Both the position numbers and the translations under genes were made by a program. DNA of 10,120 nucleotides from an uncultured Eubacteriales bacterium (GTDB taxonomy: Bacteria > Bacillota > Clostridia > Oscillospirales > CAG-272), in assembly GCA_934474225.1 (NCBI GenBank), contig CAKSLU010000044.1, positions 1 to 10,120 of the forward strand, in the 5' to 3' direction. This document shows, piece by piece, positions 5,519 through 10,120 of this stretch (within the stretch, counting starts at the first letter, position 1; every line of letters starts with the position of its first letter). The notes beneath the pieces are model-generated. The model was not told where the DNA came from, did not search any database, and saw only the letters and a list, made by a program, of their open reading frames with translations.

Positions 5519-8500
5519 ATGGGTAATTTCACCAAAAGAAAAGGCCTGTGCCTGTTGGCGGTTCTGCTGACTGTCTGCACGCTCTTTTCGCTTGCGCTGC
5601 TTGCCGGTGCCGCGGAGGACGAAGAGGCAGTCTACTATTATGTCAATTCCGAGACCGGCGTTGACGCAAACAGCGGCAGAAGTGCAGACAAGGCAGTCAA
5701 GACCTATACCCGTGCCTGCAACCTCGCACGGCGCACGGGCGGCACTATCGTCATCACCAATGAATATGTCTTTCCGAAGACGGTAAACGAGCTTGCACAC
5801 GACATGCCGTTCACCATCACGACGAAGGACGACAAGGTGGACTACGGCGCACAGGGCGCAAAGCTGGTCTTTGCCTCGACGCTGCGCTATGTGCTGAACG
5901 GCGAGACCACCTTTGAGAATATCACCATCGAGTGCACCTATTCGCTCGTCGTGGTTGCCAACTTCCACCCCATCACGTTCGGCGAAGACGTCACCATCAA
6001 CACGCTTGCCAATGAGGCGGGGTCGACGAAGGGCGTCTACGTCATCGGCGGCTATCAGAGCCCTGCCGACACGGCGGATGTCACGCTGGACGCGCACATC
6101 ACGATCAAGAGCGGCGAGTACTATGTCGTCGTCGGCGGCTCTCGTCAGAAGGGCACCGGTCAAAAGGGCGTTGCCTATGACAACACCACTTACATCGACA
6201 TCTCGGGCGGCAAAATAGACACGCTGCTCGGCGGTCCGCTGTCCAACCAGATCGGCAAGGACACCGTCATCACGGTTTCGGGCGGCGAAATCAACAAGCT
6301 CAGCACCGGCGGCGATGTCACGCGGCGCCTTGACGGCAACGCCACGGTCACGCTCACGGGCGGTACGATTCAGAACCTCGACATCAATAATGTCGTCGGC
6401 TCGGCAACCGTCACCATCGCGGGCGCGAAGATCGTCAGCGGCGGCGTCCGGTATGAGAATGATACCATTGCCACGATGGCAAAGAAGGCAAACCTGAAGA
6501 AGACTCTGATTTACGACGGTCACTACTACACGACCGAAGAGATTGCAGCCCTCGGCGCAACCTTTGATGTTGTGGAGAACAAGACCAGCGTTTATGCGGC
6601 GCAGAACGGTACCGGCGACGGTATGAGCGAGCGCACGGCGGCTTCCTTTGCCGATGCCTTTGCCGTTGCGGCAAAGACCGGCGGCAATGTTGTCCTCTGC
6701 GACAATATCACGCTTGCAGACTTCACCGAGCCTGCGCACACCGCAGTGGTCACGCTGAAGACGGCAAACAATGCAAAACTGACGCTCACCGGCGCGTATA
6801 CGCTGGCGGGCGAAACCGTGTTTGATGAAGTCACCGTCGAGGCGGCAGGCGCTGTCCTGAATGCGGCGGGCGGCAAACTCGTTGTCAACGCGGCAGCGAA
6901 GATTACCGGCAAGCCGGATGTGGTCGGCACGGCGGCGCTCTATGCGGGCGACTTCGGCAAGGTCACGGCAACCGGCGAACTCTCCCTGCTTGTGTCGGGC
7001 GCATCGGTCGATACCGTCACGGGCGGCACGACCACGGCACGCGTTGAACTTGCCGGCGGTAAAATCGGAACGGTCAAGTCCACCGATGCAAAGCTGGACA
7101 ACTTCAACCTGACCGTCACCGACGGCGAAATCGGCAAGGTCGTGCTGAACAATGTTGCAAAGAAACTGGAGCTTGTCCTCTACGGCGGCAAGATCGGCGC
7201 ATTTGAAGCCACGGGCGAGAACGCGCGCGGCAGCCTGACGCTGGACGAGACGAAGGTAGATGCGGGCATCCTCGGCGATGCGGCATCGCTCTTCACCATC
7301 GGCGGCGAAAAGGTCTTCTACCTGAAGGACGGCGGCACGGGCAGCGGCTCGAGCGCGGCGACTGCAGGCGGTAGCATCACCGAAGCCTATGCGGCGCTGA
7401 AGAACGGCGGCGTGCTGGTCATCAGCGGCGAGTACACGCTGGATACGGCGCTCTCTGGACTGTATCACACCAAGAAAATCACCGTCACCTCGGTCTATGA
7501 CGGTGTGGACTACAGAAAGAGCGGCGCAAAGCTCGTTCTGAAAGCCAACTACTACTGCGGCGGCGAGACCTTGTTTGAAAACCTCAAGATTGTGACCCAG
7601 AAGGCGTATGTCGGCTTCTTCTGCATGCTGAACACCGTCGTCTTCGGCGATGGTCTGGAATGCACCACGGGCGGCGCAGTCGCTACGGTTGCCTGCATCA
7701 TGGGCGGCACCAACACCGGTGTTATGCCGACCGATGCGGAGAAGGCGCACGGCGCGGACCTCACCATCAAGAGCGGCACCTGGCAGCGTGTGCGCGGCGG
7801 TTCGTCGGGCACGGGCTACAGCGAATTTACCACCAAGTTCACGATTGAGGGCGGTACCTTCAAGGAAAAACTCGTGCTTGCATCCGCAGGCGACCACAAG
7901 GGCAAGATCGACGCTGTGATTAACGGCGGCGAATTCCTTGCCGGCATCTATGCATTTGACATTACCGCGGCAGAACAGTCCGCATCGAGCGATGTCACGC
8001 TGACCATCAACGGCGGTAAGTTCAACACGGCGATTGCCGTGTCGACCAACCCAACGCTCGGCAGCTATGCAGGCAGCTACAATGTCCGCATCACGGACGG
8101 TAACTTCGCACATCTGACGGCACTCACGGGCACGGCAGGGCTTGCAAACTCGACAATGACGAGCGCGCTGTCCACCGGCAGCCATGTGGACCTCAATGCA
8201 GAGGTCACCGGTACGATGACCTTCCAGAACCCGATTCGTTCCAACGGCGCAGACCCGTGGCTGTTCTTCCATGACGGCTTCTACTATTACATTGCAACCG
8301 CAGGTACCCGACTTGCCATCTACAAGGCTGCCAACATCGGCGACCTTGCCACCACCCCCGGCACGGTGATCTACACCCCCGAGGCAGGCAAGGAGTGGTC
8401 GAAGAACCTCTGGTCGCCCGAAATCCACTATTTCAGCGCAGCGGATGTCGGTGAGGCAGACGCGGGCTGGTACTGCTTCCTCGGCAGTGACAGCGGCGAC

Positions 8501-9886
8501 GGCAAGGAGACCGGCGGCGGCTTCGGCGGTCAGCGCGCGTATGTCATCAAGTGCCTGGACGGCGACAATCTGCTCGGCCGCTGGGGCAATCCCCTGACCG
8601 GCGAGCCGAATGTCCCGCAGAAGATCGAATTCCCGGACAGCGACTTCAATGTGAATGAACTGTGCGGCGGCTGCTCGGTCATCAACATCAATAATCAGAA
8701 GTACATCATGTTCATCAGTGAAGTCGGTCGTGAGACCAGCGGCACGGACAATGTCAACTTCTATCAGACCATCAACATCGCCAAGTTTGATAAGCCCTGG
8801 CGCATCAGCGGCGTGCCGCAGGTGATTTGCCGCCCGGACTACGACTGGGAGAAGGTCGGCTCCGAGGACAAGATTCACCCGCAGGTCGTTGAAGGCTCGA
8901 CGGCTGTCTACGGCAAGGACGGCTCCGTCTTCATCATCTATTCGGGCAGCGGCTATTGGACGAATTACTATCAGCTCGGTCAGTTGAAGTATATCGGCGG
9001 CGACCCGCTGCAAAAGAGCAGCTGGGAGAAGAATCCCACCTCGATTTTCGCACAATCCACACAGCTTTCGGGCTGCGGTCACGCTTCCTATGTGACCGAC
9101 ACCGACGGACAGGGTTGGATTTGCTACCATGCTTATAAGCGGGGCAATACCGCAGCCGGCAGATTTGCCTTTGTTGAGCCCTACACGGCAACAAAGGATG
9201 GCGTGGTCATCGGCAAGGGCACAAAACAGCCCGCTGATATCAACACCACTTATACCGTCAACCTCAACCCCCTGCCGCTCGGCAAGAAGGTCAGCGGCTT
9301 CGGCACGGTCGGCGGCGACAAGGTCGGCTTTGCATACAAGCGCATCTATGATGACCGCTTCACCGATGTGACGGCAAACGCATGGTTCTATGCGTATGTG
9401 CGCGATGCATACCGTGTGGCGCTTGCCAACGGTACGAGCGCGACGAAGTTCTCGCCCGACGGCAGCTTCACGGTGGCGCAGGCAATCACCGCAGCTGCCA
9501 ACATCCACACGGCATACACCGGCAAGACGGTGGACACCGCGGGTGCAAAGAACTGGTATGACCCCTATGTGAACTACTGCGTCGCAAACGGCATCATCAA
9601 GGCAGACCAGTTTAAGGACTACAATGCGCCGATCACGCGCGGCGACATGGCTATCGTCTTTGCAAACATCCTGCCCGACAGCGAATATGCGGCTGTTCGG
9701 GACGGCTCCAACCCCGATGTGACGAGCAACCTCGCTTGCTACGCGGCGGTGCAGAAGCTGTATAATGCAGGCATCGTCGGCGGCGACGCCGGAACCGGCA
9801 ACTATCGCCCGAACGACGGCATCAAGCGCTCCGAGGCATGCGTCATCTTCACCCGCATCGCCATCGCGGAAATGCGCGCAAAGTAA
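5519..9886 (+). CDS. Giant secreted surface protein: three beta-helix-like modules, GH43-like domain, SLH anchor
   Basis: This 1455-residue protein has a signal peptide (KRK then a hydrophobic stretch, cleavage near A29-G-A31). Three tandem homologous modules follow, at about 38-355, 357-597 and 598-897. They are rich in GGxI-type rungs (SGGKIDTL, SGGEINKL, TGGTIQNL) expected of right-handed beta-helix. About 899-1270 is a GH43-type propeller: GADPW with Asp912 (general base), LWSPEIHY, KPWRISG, VVEGS with Glu1125 (general acid) and CGHASY. At the place of the usual pKa-modulating Asp (DGT motif) it reads CGGCS (1049-1053), so that acid seems lost. Three SLH motifs (1281, 1346 and 1400 onward) anchor it to wall polymers. 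GH43 enzymes cleave arabinan or xylan side chains; here cleavage or mere binding of plant or mucin glycan are both possible. ATG 5519 is preferred to 5513 because GGAGG (5507-5511) is seven bases from 5519 but one from 5513. Confidence 0.9.
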   Translation: MGNFTKRKGLCLLAVLLTVCTLFSLALLAGAAEDEEAVYYYVNSETGVDANSGRSADKAVKTYTRACNLARRTGGTIVITNEYVFPKTVNELAHDMPFTITTKDDKVDYGAQGAKLVFASTLRYVLNGETTFENITIECTYSLVVVANFHPITFGEDVTINTLANEAGSTKGVYVIGGYQSPADTADVTLDAHITIKSGEYYVVVGGSRQKGTGQKGVAYDNTTYIDISGGKIDTLLGGPLSNQIGKDTVITVSGGEINKLSTGGDVTRRLDGNATVTLTGGTIQNLDINNVVGSATVTIAGAKIVSGGVRYENDTIATMAKKANLKKTLIYDGHYYTTEEIAALGATFDVVENKTSVYAAQNGTGDGMSERTAASFADAFAVAAKTGGNVVLCDNITLADFTEPAHTAVVTLKTANNAKLTLTGAYTLAGETVFDEVTVEAAGAVLNAAGGKLVVNAAAKITGKPDVVGTAALYAGDFGKVTATGELSLLVSGASVDTVTGGTTTARVELAGGKIGTVKSTDAKLDNFNLTVTDGEIGKVVLNNVAKKLELVLYGGKIGAFEATGENARGSLTLDETKVDAGILGDAASLFTIGGEKVFYLKDGGTGSGSSAATAGGSITEAYAALKNGGVLVISGEYTLDTALSGLYHTKKITVTSVYDGVDYRKSGAKLVLKANYYCGGETLFENLKIVTQKAYVGFFCMLNTVVFGDGLECTTGGAVATVACIMGGTNTGVMPTDAEKAHGADLTIKSGTWQRVRGGSSGTGYSEFTTKFTIEGGTFKEKLVLASAGDHKGKIDAVINGGEFLAGIYAFDITAAEQSASSDVTLTINGGKFNTAIAVSTNPTLGSYAGSYNVRITDGNFAHLTALTGTAGLANSTMTSALSTGSHVDLNAEVTGTMTFQNPIRSNGADPWLFFHDGFYYYIATAGTRLAIYKAANIGDLATTPGTVIYTPEAGKEWSKNLWSPEIHYFSAADVGEADAGWYCFLGSDSGDGKETGGGFGGQRAYVIKCLDGDNLLGRWGNPLTGEPNVPQKIEFPDSDFNVNELCGGCSVININNQKYIMFISEVGRETSGTDNVNFYQTINIAKFDKPWRISGVPQVICRPDYDWEKVGSEDKIHPQVVEGSTAVYGKDGSVFIIYSGSGYWTNYYQLGQLKYIGGDPLQKSSWEKNPTSIFAQSTQLSGCGHASYVTDTDGQGWICYHAYKRGNTAAGRFAFVEPYTATKDGVVIGKGTKQPADINTTYTVNLNPLPLGKKVSGFGTVGGDKVGFAYKRIYDDRFTDVTANAWFYAYVRDAYRVALANGTSATKFSPDGSFTVAQAITAAANIHTAYTGKTVDTAGAKNWYDPYVNYCVANGIIKADQFKDYNAPITRGDMAIVFANILPDSEYAAVRDGSNPDVTSNLACYAAVQKLYNAGIVGGDAGTGNYRPNDGIKRSEACVIFTRIAIAEMRAK
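5630..8209 (+). repeat. Three tandem protein modules within the GH43-SLH gene
   Basis: Each module opens with a similar strand and glycine turn: VYYYVNSETGVDANSG, SVYAAQNGTGDGMSE and VFYLKDGGTGSGSS. Each then has an alpha segment and TGG/NGG-xxVI. A second shared block is GAKLVFASTLRYVLNGETTF, then LTLTGAYTLAGETVFDEV, then GAKLVLKANYYCGGETLFEN. Modules 1 and 3 are closest (both contain xDGVDY or DKVDY plus GAKLV and GEY). Module 2 is shorter and more diverged. Approximate boundaries are 5630-6583, 6587-7309 and 7310-8209. The repeat is at protein level; DNA identity is modest, so the duplication is old. Confidence 0.8.
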
Positions 9887-9894
9887 AACAAATG

Positions 9895-9927
9895 AAAAAA
9901 GCACACGGCTCCGCCGTGTGCTTTTTT
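9895..9927. terminator. Strong rho-independent terminator after the GH43-SLH gene
   Basis: A perfect nine-base stem GCACACGGC / GCCGTGTGC (9901-9909 and 9913-9921) has loop TCC, six As before it and six Ts after it. It starts nine bases past the stop codon. Confidence 0.93.
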
Positions 9928-9952
9928 ACATGGTTGCCAATGCCCAATTTAT

Positions 9953-9990
9953 GCCTTCCCCCAAGGGGGAAGCCTGAACGCACCCCTACC
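9953..9990. repeat. Fragment of the 2561-2705 hairpin repeat next to a GTAGGGG end
   Basis: GCCTTCCCCCAAGGGGGAAGCCT (9953-9975, split here at the centre: GCCTTCCCCC and AAGGGGGAAGCCT) is the complement of the left-end hairpin at 2560-2579. It is followed by CACCCCTAC (9981-9989), similar to the right end of the element at 2773-2839. Remains of both repeat types thus appear side by side again downstream of a gene. Confidence 0.6.
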
Positions 9991-10012
9991 GGATTTGCTA
10001 AAATATTTTCCC

Positions 10013-10041
10013 TTGACAGAGACGCATACCTGTGCTATACT
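10013..10041 (+). promoter_or_regulatory. Sigma-A promoter for the gene at the right edge
   Basis: TTGACA (10013-10018), 17-base spacer, TATACT (10036-10041). It lies about 34 bases before the start codon of the truncated gene, with AAAGGGG (10062-10068) as ribosome site. Confidence 0.82.
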
Positions 10042-10074
10042 CCCCCTGTTATTCCAATCCGAAAGGGGCTGTTC

Positions 10075-10120
10075 ATGATGAAAAACATCGCAATCCGTTC
10101 GACCAACCGACAAACGAAAA
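10075..10120 (+). CDS. Start of an unidentified gene (cut by window edge)
   Basis: Fifteen codons are visible: MMKNIAIRSTNRQTK. The ribosome site AAAGGGG is six bases before ATG 10075 and nine before ATG 10078, so either Met may be the start. The peptide is polar and shows no signal sequence in these residues. No family can be assigned. The good promoter and ribosome site make it a real gene start. Confidence 0.6.
   Translation, partial: MMKNIAIRSTNRQTK

Noticed and set aside
5348..9904. A 1518-codon open frame on the minus strand opposite the GH43-SLH gene
   Set aside because: It is codon-on-codon with the sense gene and open only because the sense strand lacks TTA, CTA and TCA. Its translation shows no domain and it crosses the promoters and the riboswitch of queT.

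Overview
The window looks like chromosome of a GC-rich, anaerobic gut Firmicute (Clostridia, most likely an Oscillospiraceae/Ruminococcaceae-type lineage). The signs are a proline T-box leader, a preQ1-I riboswitch before queT, consensus sigma-A promoters, strong AGGAGG-type ribosome binding sites, a clostridial ferredoxin of the CxxLxxCxxxCP type, a choloylglycine hydrolase, an SLH-anchored giant secreted protein, and short hairpin repeats that I recall as frequent in this group. The lineage is inference; no rRNA marker is present.

Layout. The left edge (1-374, minus) holds the first 20 codons of a probable proS with its T-box leader and promoter. Divergent from it, 473-2554 (plus) is a three-gene unit: ferredoxin-like protein, choloylglycine hydrolase family enzyme (bile salt hydrolase / penicillin V acylase type) and a small cupin. 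The genes are 38 and 4 bases apart. A gene-free stretch (2555-2955) follows, with two different inverted-repeat elements and a bidirectional terminator.

The minus strand from 5409 to 2956 carries queT (preQ1 riboswitch at the very 5' end of its mRNA), an AraC-family regulator and an ADP-ribosylglycohydrolase. Each has its own recognisable -35/-10 promoter. A clear terminator follows the AraC gene, and another lies between the glycohydrolase and the cupin; none is evident after queT.

The right half (5519-9886, plus) is one 1455-residue exported protein: signal peptide, three tandem modules of about 240-320 residues that look like right-handed beta-helix, a GH43-like five-bladed propeller, and three SLH motifs for cell-wall attachment. 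It ends at a strong terminator. After it come fragments of the same repeat elements and a strong promoter driving a gene cut off by the right edge.

Functional reading: most genes are independent housekeeping or accessory functions (tRNA charging, queuosine precursor uptake, ADP-ribose removal). The two gut-related loci are the bile-acid/amide hydrolase operon and the surface glycan-binding or glycan-cleaving GH43 protein. The latter is the most unusual object here, because its modules are repeated and its GH43 domain appears to lack one of the three catalytic acids.
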